53,299 nt of DNA from Siccibacter colletis (GCF_000696575.1 NZ_JMSQ01000031.1:1-53299), one strand, 5' to 3'. Numbered from the stretch's first letter, positions 19,838-30,293 are shown. Made by a program: numbers and translations. Notes: generated by a model not told the origin, from the sequence alone.

Positions 19838-20887
19838 TTAAAACGTCACACCCATCTTGATGCTCAGCTCGGGGTGCTGGTCCACGTACTTCATATAGCT
19901 TTCAGGGCTGCTGGCGAAGCTGACGATGGGATCAATCAGATCTTCACAGTTGAGGTAGCCGTTCATCAGCAGCGTCCAGCAGGTGTCTTCGATGCGTTTG
20001 CGATTCCAGCGCGGATAATCCGGATTCGGCTCGCTGCAGGCGCGGGAGAAAACAATTTTCGCGTTGTTGAAGTGCGCCTCGCGCCCAAAATTGAGGCTGG
20101 TAAACGGCTTGGCAAACGCCACGTAAGAGATGGTGCCGCCGTACGCCAGGCCGCGCAGCGCGGACTGCAGCGCATCGCTGTGACCGCTGGTTTCAATGAT
20201 GCTGTCTGCCCCCTGCTTGCCGCTGAGGGTTTTGATCTCCAGACCAACATCGGTGCCGATCGGATTCAGGCAGACATCCGCCCCGTGACGACGGGCGATA
20301 TCGCAGCGGTGAGCGATGGGGTCCACGCCAATCACCAGCGCCGCGCCGGCTTTTTTCGCCAGCTGAATGGCGATCTGGCCGATGGCACCCAGTCCGATCA
20401 CCACCACGACATCGCCGACGCGCACACTGGCATCGCGCACGCCGCTCATGGCGAACTGTGCCGGGTCATAGCACACCGCGTTTTGCCACAGCGCCCCCTG
20501 CGGCATCTTGCGCAGCTTGTAGTTGTTGATACCGTTGACGATCACCGTCTCCTGCAACGGGCCGTAGGTGCAAACCCGTTCGCCGATGCGATACTCAGTG
20601 ACGTCTTTGCCGACCTCGACGATATCCCCCACTACCATGTTGCCGAGCTGGAACTTACCAAATTCAATGCCGCGCGCCGTTCCCTCCGGACGTGGGCGGA
20701 ACAGCTGCCACTCGCTGTTAAACTCTTCGTCGATAAACGGACTGGCGGCGCGAAAATCCACTACTTCGGTGCCGTGTTTTGGCGCGCCAAAACGCACCTG
20801 GATTTTCACTTCCCCTGCCGCGACAGGACGATCCTCATACTCCACCAGCGCGGCCACGCGCGGTGCTGTGGCAATTAACTTCTTCAT
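19838..20887 (-). CDS. ycjQ: YcjQ zinc-type dehydrogenase
   Basis: 349 aa, medium-chain dehydrogenase family. In E. coli it interconverts guloside and 3-keto forms with NAD, opposite to YcjS in the epimerisation route. Rossmann motif VIGLGAIGQIA; APKHGTEV and RRHGADVCLNP conserved. Of two adjacent ATGs, 20887 is better spaced from AAGGAG and matches the family start. Confidence 0.95.
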   Translation of the reverse strand: MKKLIATAPRVAALVEYEDRPVAAGEVKIQVRFGAPKHGTEVVDFRAASPFIDEEFNSEWQLFRPRPEGTARGIEFGKFQLGNMVVGDIVEVGKDVTEYRIGERVCTYGPLQETVIVNGINNYKLRKMPQGALWQNAVCYDPAQFAMSGVRDASVRVGDVVVVIGLGAIGQIAIQLAKKAGAALVIGVDPIAHRCDIARRHGADVCLNPIGTDVGLEIKTLSGKQGADSIIETSGHSDALQSALRGLAYGGTISYVAFAKPFTSLNFGREAHFNNAKIVFSRACSEPNPDYPRWNRKRIEDTCWTLLMNGYLNCEDLIDPIVSFASSPESYMKYVDQHPELSIKMGVTF

Positions 20888-20912
20888 CATTTCTCCTTAA
20901 ACAATGGCCGCC

Positions 20913-21755
20913 TCAGCCCTTAACGCCTCCGGCGGTCAGACCACTTTTGATAAAACGCTCGGACAGCGCGTACATCACAATCACCGGCAGCGCGGTCACC
21001 AGCGATGCCGCCATCATTCGTCCCCAGACGTAATCCGGCGTACTGAACAGGGCGTTCAGGCCGACCGGCAGCGTAAAGTTGCTGGCGCTGGAGAGGAAAA
21101 TGGAGGCAAACAGATAGTCGTTCCACGCCACCATAAAGCAGTAGACAAACACCGACACCAGCCCGGAAATCGCCAGCGGCACCGTGATGTAAAAGATGAT
21201 TTGCAGCCGGTTAAGGCCATCAACCATTGCCGCTTCTTCAATTTCATCCGGGATGGTGTCGAAATAGCTTTTCAGCATGAACACCGCGGTAGGCAGCGTC
21301 TGGGTCACCATCGTTACGATCAGCGCCAGTTCGGTGTCGTAGAGACCCAGCGCGGTGATGATTTTGAACAGCGGCACCACCAGCAAAATCCCCGAGAACA
21401 TGTACACGGTATAAAAGCTGGCGTTGATGGTGGCGCGCCCTTTGAAGCGCAGGCGCGACAGCGCATAGGCACCGAGAATGCCGATGAACACTGCGATCGC
21501 CGAGGCGATCACCGACACCACCAGGCTGTTGCGAAAATAGGTGAGGAACGGAAAGATCAGCGGGTCGAAAATGTCCCGGTAGTGCTCCAGCGTCCAGTGC
21601 TGCGGCAGCAGCGTCGGATGCCGCGAAATCGCCTCCTTCGGACTTTTGAACGAGGTCATCAGCATCACAAAGAACGGCAACAGCGTAGCGAACAGAAACA
21701 CCACCAGCCCGCTGTAAAATCCGATGCGCTTAAGAGAACGTTTATTTGCTGCCAT
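20913..21755 (-). CDS. ycjP: YcjP ABC sugar permease
   Basis: 280 aa inner-membrane permease, six predicted helices, EAA loop EEAAMVDGLNRLQIIFYITVP. CUT1-type partner of YcjO; the solute is not proven, but operon context suggests a glucosyl disaccharide. Starts 14 bases inside ycjO (overlap). Confidence 0.95.
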   Translation of the reverse strand: MAANKRSLKRIGFYSGLVVFLFATLLPFFVMLMTSFKSPKEAISRHPTLLPQHWTLEHYRDIFDPLIFPFLTYFRNSLVVSVIASAIAVFIGILGAYALSRLRFKGRATINASFYTVYMFSGILLVVPLFKIITALGLYDTELALIVTMVTQTLPTAVFMLKSYFDTIPDEIEEAAMVDGLNRLQIIFYITVPLAISGLVSVFVYCFMVAWNDYLFASIFLSSASNFTLPVGLNALFSTPDYVWGRMMAASLVTALPVIVMYALSERFIKSGLTAGGVKG

Positions 21756-22623
21756 TGAGGTTTACCCGTTTTCTGGTGAGCAGGATCGCTGCAAAGATGA
21801 TCACGAACAGCACCACCGAGATCGCAGCGGCTTTGCCGAGGTCGTTGAAGGCAAACGCGGTTTTATAGAGGTAGACGCCGAGGATATCGACCTTGCTGGT
21901 GAGCAGGTACACATCGGCAAACATGTAGAACATCCAGATGGCGCGCAGCGTCAGTACCGTTGCCAGTACTGGCAGGATCGCCGGCAGCGTCACGATGCGA
22001 AACCGCTGCCAGCCGTTGGCGCCGTCCATCTCCGCGGCCTCGTACAGCGACTTATCGATGGTCTGTAAAATCGCCAGAAACGAAATAAAGGCGTAGGGGA
22101 AGTAGCGCCAGATGGCGAACAGCACCACCAGCACAAAGCTGCTGCCGGGGTTGTCAAACCACGGCGGGGCATGGTCGTACAGGTGCAGCAGATCGACCCC
22201 GAGCCAGTTCACGATGCCGTAGCCGTTGTTGAACATGTATTTCCAGGCAAATACCAGCGAGATAGAGGGTGTGACATACGAGAGCAGCACCAGCGAGCGC
22301 GCGGTTTTACGCAGGCGAAACTCGCGGTTAAAGAAGATCGCCACCGCCAGCCCCAGCGCCGTGCTGCCGATCACCACCAGCGCGGTGTACCAGAACGTCA
22401 GCCACAGCGCGTGCCAGAAGCCTCTGTCGGTCAGGATACTGAGGTAGTTATCCAGCCCGACAAAACGCGGCGCAAGCCTCGGGTTAAGCGGCAAACGCAG
22501 GAAGCTTATTTTGATATTCGACAGCGCTGGCCAGAGCACCAGCCCCCCCAGCAGTACCAGGCTGGGGGCGAGAAGTAACAGGGCGAACGGCATATCGGAC
22601 CGCCCCGTGAACCACTTTTTCAT
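21742..22623 (-). CDS. ycjO: YcjO ABC sugar permease
   Basis: 293 aa, MalF-type permease with six predicted helices and EAA loop YEAAEMDGANGWQRFRIVTLP. Forms the membrane channel with YcjP; the ATPase (YcjV in E. coli) would lie beyond the prophage. 18-nt gap from ycjN. Confidence 0.95.
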   Translation of the reverse strand: MKKWFTGRSDMPFALLLLAPSLVLLGGLVLWPALSNIKISFLRLPLNPRLAPRFVGLDNYLSILTDRGFWHALWLTFWYTALVVIGSTALGLAVAIFFNREFRLRKTARSLVLLSYVTPSISLVFAWKYMFNNGYGIVNWLGVDLLHLYDHAPPWFDNPGSSFVLVVLFAIWRYFPYAFISFLAILQTIDKSLYEAAEMDGANGWQRFRIVTLPAILPVLATVLTLRAIWMFYMFADVYLLTSKVDILGVYLYKTAFAFNDLGKAAAISVVLFVIIFAAILLTRKRVNLNGSK

Positions 22624-22641
22624 ATTCTGACTCCCTGTCCG

Positions 22642-23934
22642 CTAGCGCTGACCAATGGTATTGACCAGCTGCTTCTGGCTGGCAGCCAGCGCGTCGGCCA
22701 CGGCGTGATGCCCAACGGTGACGTTATTCACCATCGCGTTCAGCACCCCGGAACCGGTCACGTTGCCCATCTGCGTGAAGTTTTTATCCCCTACCGAACC
22801 AAACACCTTCACGTTGGGATACTGCGCAATCAGCTCGGCCGGCAAGGTGCCAAAGGCTTTGATCACCGCGTTGTTTTTATAAGCGTCGGTCTGGCTCACC
22901 GCTTTGGTCACCGGCAGCGCGGCCCCCGGCGACATCAGCACCCAGTCGGCGGCGCTCTGCCCCTGCTCGATAAACGCCACAAATTTCTCTGCCGCAGCGG
23001 TTTCCTGCTCCGACTGCCCGGCGGTGATGGTCAGCGAGGTGACGGTTCCGTAAACCGCGGCGGATTTTTCGGTGGGAACCACAAATCCAATCTCCTGCGG
23101 GTTACCCTCTTTAAATACCGCCGGCAGGATGTAAGTGGAGTAGATCGCCATTGCGCTGGTGCCGTTCATAAAGGCGTCCTTCACCTCCATCACGTCATTA
23201 GCGCCGGGCATGGTGAAGGCGGAGAGCTGACGGTAGTAGTCCAGCGCGCTGCGCATCTCCGGGGTATCGACGGTAATCTCGCCCGCCGCGTTGAACACAT
23301 TGGCATTGTTGGAGAGCGCGAACTGTGAGAACGCCTGTTCGGTGATGACGCTCTCCGCGGTAGGCAGCGCAATCCCATACTTTTTCTGCGCCGGTTGATT
23401 CAGGGTCCGTGCGGCATCCAGCAATTGCTGCCAGTTTTGCGGGGCGCTCAGGCCCGCCTGTTCAAATGCGGATTTGTGGTACCAGACGCCCTGGATCCAG
23501 GCGCTGATCGGTACCCCGGTCCAGGCGGTGCCGTCTTCGGTGCGCACAATGCGCAGCACGCCGTCGTAGAACTGCTGCGTACCCATACCAGTGATAACGC
23601 GGCCGATAGCGTCACGATCGACCATCTGCTCTTTGTCCATCACCTTGGCGTAATCGTGACTGACTTCAATCACCTCCGGCAGCGCACCGGTTTGCGCCAG
23701 CGTGATCACCTTGGTGTTATAGGCATCCTCTTCCACCGGCACCTGCTTCACCGTTACGCCGGGGTTCTGCTGCTCGAACTGCGCAATCAGCCGGGTAATC
23801 ACGGCCTGGCGTTCCTGCTCCACCGACGAGTGCATAAATTCGATCGTTACTGCGGATTTTTTATCGTCGTTGCAGCCTGTCATCAGGGCGCAGGCAACCA
23901 GTGCTGATAACAGCACAACGCGTTTATTTATCAT
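22642..23934 (-). CDS. ycjN: YcjN solute-binding lipoprotein
   Basis: 430 aa extracellular binding protein of the CUT1 transporter. Lipoprotein signal with lipobox ALMTG|C (Cys21). Conserved FEQQNPGVTVK and GVPISAWIQGVWYHKSAFEQ segments of the family. GGGA ribosome-binding site upstream of the ATG. Confidence 0.95.
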   Translation of the reverse strand: MINKRVVLLSALVACALMTGCNDDKKSAVTIEFMHSSVEQERQAVITRLIAQFEQQNPGVTVKQVPVEEDAYNTKVITLAQTGALPEVIEVSHDYAKVMDKEQMVDRDAIGRVITGMGTQQFYDGVLRIVRTEDGTAWTGVPISAWIQGVWYHKSAFEQAGLSAPQNWQQLLDAARTLNQPAQKKYGIALPTAESVITEQAFSQFALSNNANVFNAAGEITVDTPEMRSALDYYRQLSAFTMPGANDVMEVKDAFMNGTSAMAIYSTYILPAVFKEGNPQEIGFVVPTEKSAAVYGTVTSLTITAGQSEQETAAAEKFVAFIEQGQSAADWVLMSPGAALPVTKAVSQTDAYKNNAVIKAFGTLPAELIAQYPNVKVFGSVGDKNFTQMGNVTGSGVLNAMVNNVTVGHHAVADALAASQKQLVNTIGQR

Positions 23935-23946
23935 GGTAATTTCCCT

Positions 23947-25629
23947 TTACTGTTGGCGAAGCCACATTACCTGCCACGGTTTGATAATTACCTCAGGGGT
24001 AATCAGCGTGGTGGCAGTAATTAATTCATAATAATTTCCCGGCGGCAGCTCTAAATAATGTGGTGTTTCGCCGAGATTAAACAGCGCTATCACCGTCTCG
24101 CCATTATTTGCCTTGCGGGTAATAGCAATAACCGACACCCCGGGCGCTTCGATAGTGAATGCGCTGTCTGGATGAAATGCGGGGTTAGCGCGGCGCAGGG
24201 CAATAAGCCGGGTGAGCTGCTGATACACCTGATAATTAAGCGTATCACTACTGCCGAGCATGGCGGTTATTTCTTCCTCGGCATATTTGCGGCGGTTAAT
24301 CGCGCGGTTATAACCGAGCCGCTGCACGCCGTCATAATCATTACGTGCCCCGAGAATACTCTGAATATATATGGCCGGCACGCCAGGGAATGAAAGCAGT
24401 AGCGCATGGGCCATAATAAAACGCTCCAGCCGCTGCTTATTACTGCTGTCGCGCGCGCTGAGCGCATCCATATAAGTCACGTTTATTTCATACGGGCTGC
24501 GGCTGCCGTCGGGGTTATTTTTCCAGTTCACCAGCGCGCCCTGCTGTTGCAGTGCCTCTACCAGCGCCAGAATATCCTCTTCCGGTAAAATACCACGCAG
24601 CGGATTCAACCCGATGCCGTCATGGGAGGCCAGGAAGTTAAACCAGGTGGTGTGCGACGACACCGGCTGCAGCGTCTGCGCCCAGTCGCACAGCGTCTCG
24701 ACCGTGCCGGTATGAATCGCATGCAGCACCAGCGGCGGCAGCGTGAACTGATACACCATGTGCGCTTCGTCATGGCCGTTACCGAGATAGCTGATGTTGT
24801 CCTGATGCGGCACGTTGGTTTCGGTGATGATCAGCGTACCGGGTGCCACATGGTCAACGATGGCGCGGAACAGCTTCACCAGCAGATGGGTTTTCTCCAG
24901 GTGGATGCAGCGGGTGCCGGGGGTTTTCCACATATAACCTACGGCGTCCAGCCGCACGTACTCTGCCCCCTCGCGCAGGTAGTGCAGCAGCACATCCACC
25001 ATGGCCAGCAGCACCTGCGGGTTTTCATAGTTAAGGTCAATCTGATCGTCGCTGAAGGTGGTCCACAGATGACGCTGACGGCCTTTCGCATCGGTGAACG
25101 GTGACAGCAGCGGCAGCGCGCGCGGTCGCGTTACCGCGGACAGGTCGGTCGCCGGGTCAACATCAATAAAGAAATTATCGTACCGGGCATCGCAGGCTAA
25201 ATAACCGGTGAACCAGTCGCTGCGGGCGGAAATATGATTACAGACATAATCAAACATCAGACGGGTAGATTTATTCAGGCGGGAAATATCTGCCCAGTCA
25301 CCGGCTACCGGATCGACCCGATGATAATCTATTACCGAGAAGCCATCATCTGAGGACCAGGGATAAAACGGCAGCAGATGTAAATGTGAAAAATGCGTAT
25401 TTAGCCAGCGCGCCCATACGCGCTCAAAGGTTTTTAGCCGGACTTCATCAGGATGCGAAAATTGATCGGCATAGGCAATTAATACCACATCATTTTCATC
25501 CCAGCCGGGCTTGCGCGCTATTGATATTTCCCGGCGGCAGCGTTCAATATTATTCTGAAGCGTCAGGAAATGCCCTTTATTAAATGCATCCCCATAAAAA
25601 CGAGTGAGTAAATCAGTTATTTTCTTCAT
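23947..25629 (-). CDS. ycjM: YcjM glucosylglycerate phosphorylase (GH13_18)
   Basis: 560 aa, first gene of the ycj operon. E. coli YcjM phosphorolyses 2-O-alpha-glucosylglycerate. Nucleophile Asp in EYVRLDAVGYMWK, acid/base Glu in IITETNVPHQDN, third carboxylate in FLASHDGIGL; RSPYEINVTYMDAL conserved. ATG at 25629 follows AAAGGA and matches the family start (25644 is possible). Confidence 0.95.
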   Translation of the reverse strand: MKKITDLLTRFYGDAFNKGHFLTLQNNIERCRREISIARKPGWDENDVVLIAYADQFSHPDEVRLKTFERVWARWLNTHFSHLHLLPFYPWSSDDGFSVIDYHRVDPVAGDWADISRLNKSTRLMFDYVCNHISARSDWFTGYLACDARYDNFFIDVDPATDLSAVTRPRALPLLSPFTDAKGRQRHLWTTFSDDQIDLNYENPQVLLAMVDVLLHYLREGAEYVRLDAVGYMWKTPGTRCIHLEKTHLLVKLFRAIVDHVAPGTLIITETNVPHQDNISYLGNGHDEAHMVYQFTLPPLVLHAIHTGTVETLCDWAQTLQPVSSHTTWFNFLASHDGIGLNPLRGILPEEDILALVEALQQQGALVNWKNNPDGSRSPYEINVTYMDALSARDSSNKQRLERFIMAHALLLSFPGVPAIYIQSILGARNDYDGVQRLGYNRAINRRKYAEEEITAMLGSSDTLNYQVYQQLTRLIALRRANPAFHPDSAFTIEAPGVSVIAITRKANNGETVIALFNLGETPHYLELPPGNYYELITATTLITPEVIIKPWQVMWLRQQ

Positions 25630-25643
25630 GGCTTCCTTTCTCA

Positions 25644-25695
25644 TGGTAGCGGTCCCACGAATGGCGAGACTACTCCCGGCATTTTATTCTGTCAA
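25644..25695 (-). promoter_or_regulatory. ycj operon promoter and LacI-type operator
   Basis: Minus strand TTGACA, 17-bp spacer, TAGTCT (25667-25695). Downstream at 25644-25657 lies TGGGACCGCTACCA, an imperfect CG-centred palindrome (10 of 14 positions symmetric) like LacI-family operators; in E. coli the LacI-type regulator YcjW represses this operon. Assignment to YcjW is inference. Confidence 0.55.
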
Positions 25696-25803
25696 CGCAG
25701 CGGGAGAGCGAGAAAGCTGAAAATAACGCAATAGAAGGGATAAGAATCTTTAAATGTGAACTAACTCAAATTTAAATCAGACGGCTGCGCCGAAGCGCAG
25801 CAC

Positions 25804-26052
25804 TTAGCGGGAAACTGGCGGGCGTTTTTGCAGATAACGGGTGCTGAATTTCGTTGCCAGCTTTTTAAGCAGCGGTTCCAGCGCAAACGCCAGCAGCATC
25901 TTCGCCGGACGTCTGGCTACCGACTTCACTGCCCAGCCTGCGACCCCGGCGGGGCCATAGCGCAGCGCGGTCAGCAACACCATCTTACCGGCAAACTTCA
26001 GGACCGGTTTTGCGCGGGTGGTAGCGCGATTTAATTTTGACGCCTGATTCAT
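25804..26052 (-). CDS. pspD: Phage shock protein D
   Basis: 82 aa peripheral/membrane-associated protein of the psp operon. Hydrophobic [21 protein letters not shown], basic flanks. Slightly longer than E. coli PspD (73). Last psp gene; E. coli pspE is absent and ycjM follows directly. Role not well defined. Confidence 0.9.
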   Translation of the reverse strand: MNQASKLNRATTRAKPVLKFAGKMVLLTALRYGPAGVAGWAVKSVARRPAKMLLAFALEPLLKKLATKFSTRYLQKRPPVSR

Positions 26053-26092
26053 AGTGACCTATTCTGATGGGGGCGCGGCCCCCAACCTGATA

Positions 26093-26452
26093 TTAAAGCT
26101 GGCGGAAACGGCTGCGCAGCGAGAAAGCATCGGAGGTAACGTAGCGCTCCATTGCGCGCAGACGCTCCTCTCCGGCAGCAAGCTGCTGATCTACCGCGTT
26201 CAGCAGTTCGCGGCTGTCCGGACTTACCTCGCCCTCCTCCGCCCCGGCGGGCATCGGGTCAAGCACAAAGGTCAGTGCGATATAGGCGAGAAGGACAAAG
26301 AAAAACAGCCCAAAGAACAGCGACAGCACGGTAATGACCCGCACCAGTTTCACCGGTACATCCAGATAATGAGCGATACCAGCGCAAACGCCTTTTACCA
26401 TTCCCTGCTGCGGGATTCGCCACAGCTTACGGCCTGCAAAGGTGCGGGTCAT
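26093..26452 (-). CDS. pspC: Phage shock protein C
   Basis: 119 aa. PspC domain with KLWRIPQQGMVKGVCAGIAHYLDVPVKLVRV and a single membrane helix LFFGLFFFVLLAYIALTFVL. PspB-PspC sense envelope stress such as secretin mislocalisation and release PspA from PspF. Overlaps pspB by ATGA. Confidence 0.96.
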   Translation of the reverse strand: MTRTFAGRKLWRIPQQGMVKGVCAGIAHYLDVPVKLVRVITVLSLFFGLFFFVLLAYIALTFVLDPMPAGAEEGEVSPDSRELLNAVDQQLAAGEERLRAMERYVTSDAFSLRSRFRQL

Positions 26453-26679
26453 GACGGGTTCCTCCAGTTCGGATGTTCAGCATCAAGGATCTGCTCCAGC
26501 GCCTGAATGCGCTCGCGCATACGGCGGGACTCTTCAGTCAGCGCGGCTAAACGCTGCTGCTCGCTCTGGCTCAGCTCTGCCCCCCGCGATGAGCGATTGC
26601 TGTAGTGCAGCCACAGCCAGATCGGCGCGACAAACAGCACGAAAATCGTCAGCGGAATGGCAAGAAAAAGGGCGCTCAT
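26449..26679 (-). CDS. pspB: Phage shock protein B
   Basis: 76 aa: one N-terminal membrane helix (LFLAIPLTIFVLFVAPIWLWLHY), then a coiled coil (LAALTEESRRMRERIQALEQIL). Sensor partner of PspC. Coupled to pspC by a 4-base overlap. Confidence 0.96.
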   Translation of the reverse strand: MSALFLAIPLTIFVLFVAPIWLWLHYSNRSSRGAELSQSEQQRLAALTEESRRMRERIQALEQILDAEHPNWRNPS

Positions 26680-26730
26680 GTGTACTCCTTACGTCTGATG
26701 TCGCGGCGCGCTCGGGCGCCGCCATTTTTA

Positions 26731-27399
26731 TTATTGACCGTCGCGCTGAACTTTAGCGCGCAGCGCTTCAAGCTGGGCGCTGATTTCATCGTCCGCTTTC
26801 AGGTCAGCAAACTGCTGGTCCAGGCCTTTCTGTTTGCCAAAGCGCTGGCTTTCAGCCTCCGCTTCCATGTGGTCGATGCGACGCTCGAACGACTCAAAAC
26901 GCGCCATCGCTTCATCAATTTTACCGCTGTCGAGCTGGCGACGCACATCACGCGACGACGAGGCCGCCTGGTGACGCAGGGTCAGCGCCTGCTGGCGCGC
27001 ACGGGTTTCAGACAGCTTGTTTTCCAGCTCGCCGATTTCCGTTTTCATGCGTGCCAGGGTGTCGTCAACCTGGGCTGCTTCGTCTTCCAGTACCTTAATC
27101 AGGTCGGTGAGCTTCTGTTTTTCGATAAGCGCAGCGCGGGCCAGATCGTCTTTCTCTTTACGCAGCGCCAGCTCTGCTTTTTCCTGCCACTCGGCCTGCT
27201 GGGCAGTGGCCTGCTCAATGCGGCGTGCCAGCTGTTTCTTTTCGGCCAGCGCGCGGGCTGAGGTGGAGCGTACTTCCACCAGCGTGTCTTCCATCTCCTG
27301 AATCATCAGACGCACTAACTTCTGCGGATCTTCTGCTTTTTCCAGCAGTGAATTGATGTTGGCGTTTACGATGTCAGCAAAGCGCGAAAAAATACCCAT
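26731..27399 (-). CDS. pspA: Phage shock protein A (IM30 family)
   Basis: 222 aa, family length. Starts [40 protein letters not shown], then long coiled coils. It inhibits PspF in unstressed cells and, when freed, oligomerises on damaged inner membrane to keep proton motive force. First gene of the operon behind the sigma-54 promoter. Confidence 0.98.
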   Translation of the reverse strand: MGIFSRFADIVNANINSLLEKAEDPQKLVRLMIQEMEDTLVEVRSTSARALAEKKQLARRIEQATAQQAEWQEKAELALRKEKDDLARAALIEKQKLTDLIKVLEDEAAQVDDTLARMKTEIGELENKLSETRARQQALTLRHQAASSSRDVRRQLDSGKIDEAMARFESFERRIDHMEAEAESQRFGKQKGLDQQFADLKADDEISAQLEALRAKVQRDGQ

Positions 27400-27449
27400 G
27401 AATAAATCCTCCGGTTATGGGATGGGCTGAGCCCGTCTGGATAAAGTAA

Positions 27450-27466
27450 TCCAAGTATCGTGCCAG
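27450..27466 (-). promoter_or_regulatory. Sigma-54 promoter of pspABCD
   Basis: Minus strand CTGGCACGATACTTGGA: TGGCAC (-24) and TTGG (-12) elements with the right 5-bp gap. PspF-binding upstream sites should lie at about 27480-27540, in the pspA-pspF gap. Confidence 0.88.
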
Positions 27467-27564
27467 TTTTGCAATCTACTGATTTAACGGGATATAACTG
27501 TTAAAGACTGTTTTTTACGCTATGCTTAATTAGCGATATTCACCAACAAATGGTTAATTTCATC

Positions 27565-28539
27565 ATGAGTGAGCAAAAAGATACCCTCATCGGCGAGGCC
27601 AACAGCTTTATTGATGTGCTGGAGCAGGTATCCCGCCTCGCGCCGCTCAATAAGCCGGTACTGGTGATCGGCGAGCGCGGCACCGGGAAAGAGCTGATCG
27701 CTAACCGCCTGCACTACCTGTCACGACGCTGGCAGGCACCGTTTATCTCGCTTAACTGCGCAGCGCTGAATGAAAACCTGCTCGATAGCGAACTGTTTGG
27801 TCATGAAGCCGGTGCCTTTACCGGGGCGCAGAAACGCCATCCCGGCCGTTTTGAACGCGCCGACGGCGGCACGCTGTTCCTCGATGAGCTGGCGACCGCC
27901 CCGATGCTGGTGCAGGAAAAACTGCTGCGTGTCATTGAATACGGCGAGCTGGAGCGCGTCGGCGGCAGCCAGCCGCTGCAGGTGAATGTCCGGCTGGTTT
28001 GCGCCACCAACGCCGATCTGCCGGGCCTGGTGCAGGAGGGAAAATTCCGCGCCGACCTGCTCGACCGCCTCGCTTTTGATGTGGTGAACCTGCCGCCGCT
28101 GCGCGAGCGCCGCACCGACATCATGCTGCTGGCGGATCAGTTTGCGATTCAGATGTGCCGCGAGCTGGGTCTGCCGCTGTTTCCGGGATTCACCCCGGCA
28201 GCGCAGGAAATGCTGCTCAACTATGGCTGGCCGGGAAATATTCGCGAGCTGAAAAACGTGGTGGAGCGCTCGGTATACCGGCACGGCAGCAGCGACGAGC
28301 CGGTTGATAACGTAATCCTCGACCCGTTCCAGCGCCCCGCCGCCGCTGACGCCCGTGCGGCTGACAGCGATCTTCCCGCGCTGCCGCTCGACCTGCGTGG
28401 CTGGCAGACCCACCAGGAATCCGCCCTGCTGCGCAAGGCGCTGACGCAGGCAAAGTACCATCAAAAACGCGCCGCCGAACTGCTGGGCTTGACCTATCAC
28501 CAGCTGCGGGCGCTGCTCAAAAAGCATGATATCCGCTGA
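27565..28539 (+). CDS. pspF: PspF, enhancer-binding activator of psp
   Basis: 324 aa AAA+ activator lacking a receiver domain, as in E. coli (325). Walker A GERGTGKE, sigma-54-contacting GAFTGA loop, Walker B GGTLFLDE, R-finger region, then Fis-type HTH (RAAELLGLTYHQLRALLKKH). Divergent from pspA. A well-formed ribosome-binding site is not obvious. Confidence 0.97.
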   Translation: MSEQKDTLIGEANSFIDVLEQVSRLAPLNKPVLVIGERGTGKELIANRLHYLSRRWQAPFISLNCAALNENLLDSELFGHEAGAFTGAQKRHPGRFERADGGTLFLDELATAPMLVQEKLLRVIEYGELERVGGSQPLQVNVRLVCATNADLPGLVQEGKFRADLLDRLAFDVVNLPPLRERRTDIMLLADQFAIQMCRELGLPLFPGFTPAAQEMLLNYGWPGNIRELKNVVERSVYRHGSSDEPVDNVILDPFQRPAAADARAADSDLPALPLDLRGWQTHQESALLRKALTQAKYHQKRAAELLGLTYHQLRALLKKHDIR

Positions 28540-28655
28540 AAATCTGCGCAGCCCGCCGCGAAAAAGCCGCTTTTCCCCTTCTGACGGCAGAGATTTTTAC
28601 GCAGCGGGCCTAAGTGCGATACACTTTGGCTATTCGTCTTAAAAACTCAAAATCT

Positions 28656-30293
28656 ATGCGCGTAATTCTCTCTTCCCTGCTGATGTCGCTCGGCTTTTTG
28701 GCTGCTCAGGCACAGGCCGCGCCTGCCCTGCCGCACGCCGATATTCGCCAGAGCGGGTTTGTGTATTGTGTGAACGGGCAGGTTAATACCTTCAATCCGC
28801 AAAAAGCGAGCAGCGGGCTGACCGTCGATACCCTTGCGGCGCAGCTCTACGATCGCCTGCTGGATGTCGACCCCTACACCTACCGGCTGGTGCCGGAACT
28901 GGCGGAAAGCTGGGAGGTGCTGGATCACGGGGCCACCTACCGTTTCCATCTGCGCAGTGGCGTACAGTTTCAGAGCACCGCCTGGTTTACCCCCCGGCGC
29001 GCGCTGAATGCTGACGATGTGGTGTTTACTTTCCAGCGTATCTTCGACCGTTCACACCCGTGGCATAACATCAACGGCAACAGCTTCCCCTATTTCGACA
29101 GCCTGCAGTTTGCCGACACCGTGAAGAGCGTGCGCAAGATCAACAGCCGCACCGTAGAGTTCCGCCTCGCGCGTCCGGATGCCTCATTCCTCTGGCATCT
29201 GGCGACCCATTACGCCTCGGTAATGTCCGCCGAATACGCTGACCGTCTGGCCGCGGCTGACCGTCAGGAGCAGTTTGACCGCGAGCCGGTCGGCACCGGG
29301 CCGTTCCTGCTGGGCGAGTACCGCGCCGGGCAGTATATTCGCCTGCAGCGTAATCATCGCTACTGGCGCGGCGTGCCGCTGATGCCGCAGGTAGTGGTGG
29401 ATCTTGGCTCCGGCGGCACTGGCCGTCTCTCCAAGCTGCTGACCGGCGAGTGCGACGTGCTGGCCTGGCCTGCGGCGAGCCAGCTGACGGTGATGCGCGA
29501 CGATCCGCGCCTGCGCATGACGCTGCGCCCCGGGATGAACATCGCTTACCTGGCCTTCAATACCAATAAAGCGCCGATGAATAACCCGGCGGTACGCCAT
29601 GCCCTGGCGCTGGCGATCAACAACGAGCGCCTGATGCAGTCCATCTATTACGGCACGGCGGAAACCGCGGCTTCGATTCTGCCGCGCGCCTCCTGGGCCT
29701 ATGACAATGCATCGGCGATCACCGAATACAACCCGGAAAAAGCCCGAGCGCAGCTCAAGGCGCTGGGACTGGAAAATATGACGTTGCAGCTGTGGGTGCC
29801 CACCAGTTCCCAGGCCTGGAACCCAAGCCCGCTGAAGACCGCCGAGCTGATCCAGGCCGACATGGCGCAGATTGGGGTTAACGTGGTTATCGTGCCGGTC
29901 GAAGGGCGCTTCCAGGAAGCGCGCCTGATGGATATGGACCACGATCTGACGCTGGCGGGCTGGTCTACCGACAGTAACGATCCGGACAGCTTCTTCCGCC
30001 CGCTGCTGAGCTGCGCGGCGATCCGCTCCCAGACTAATTACGCCCACTGGTGCAACAGCGAGTTCGACGCGGTGTTGCGCAATGCCCTGGATTCGCAGCA
30101 GCTGGCTTCGCGTATCGAGGCCTATAACCAGGCGCAAAAAATTCTGGCGCGCGAACTGCCGGTGCTGCCGCTCGCCTCCTCCCTGCGCCTGCAGGCGCAC
30201 CGCGCGGATATTAAAGGACTGGTGCTGAGCCCCTTTGGCAATGCGTCATTTGCAGGCGTGTCGCGTTACGACGCCGGAGATAAAAAACCATGA
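28656..30293 (+). CDS. sapA: SapA periplasmic peptide-binding protein
   Basis: 545 aa (E. coli 547). Signal peptide [21 protein letters not shown], then the DppA/OppA-type fold ([35 protein letters not shown]-like [13 protein letters not shown]). Sap systems affect antimicrobial-peptide resistance and, in E. coli, putrescine export. The start at 28656 gives a proper signal peptide; its ribosome-binding site is weak. Confidence 0.96.
   Translation: MRVILSSLLMSLGFLAAQAQAAPALPHADIRQSGFVYCVNGQVNTFNPQKASSGLTVDTLAAQLYDRLLDVDPYTYRLVPELAESWEVLDHGATYRFHLRSGVQFQSTAWFTPRRALNADDVVFTFQRIFDRSHPWHNINGNSFPYFDSLQFADTVKSVRKINSRTVEFRLARPDASFLWHLATHYASVMSAEYADRLAAADRQEQFDREPVGTGPFLLGEYRAGQYIRLQRNHRYWRGVPLMPQVVVDLGSGGTGRLSKLLTGECDVLAWPAASQLTVMRDDPRLRMTLRPGMNIAYLAFNTNKAPMNNPAVRHALALAINNERLMQSIYYGTAETAASILPRASWAYDNASAITEYNPEKARAQLKALGLENMTLQLWVPTSSQAWNPSPLKTAELIQADMAQIGVNVVIVPVEGRFQEARLMDMDHDLTLAGWSTDSNDPDSFFRPLLSCAAIRSQTNYAHWCNSEFDAVLRNALDSQQLASRIEAYNQAQKILARELPVLPLASSLRLQAHRADIKGLVLSPFGNASFAGVSRYDAGDKKP

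Noticed and set aside
19874-20878. 334-codon frame opposite ycjQ
   Set aside because: Antisense shadow; ycjQ is a clear full-length enzyme on the other strand.
28614-28655. Upstream start for sapA
   Set aside because: It would place 14 charged residues before the signal peptide; the ATG at 28656 gives a standard one.
29184-30200. 338-codon frame opposite sapA
   Set aside because: Antisense shadow of sapA; composition typical of reversed coding DNA.
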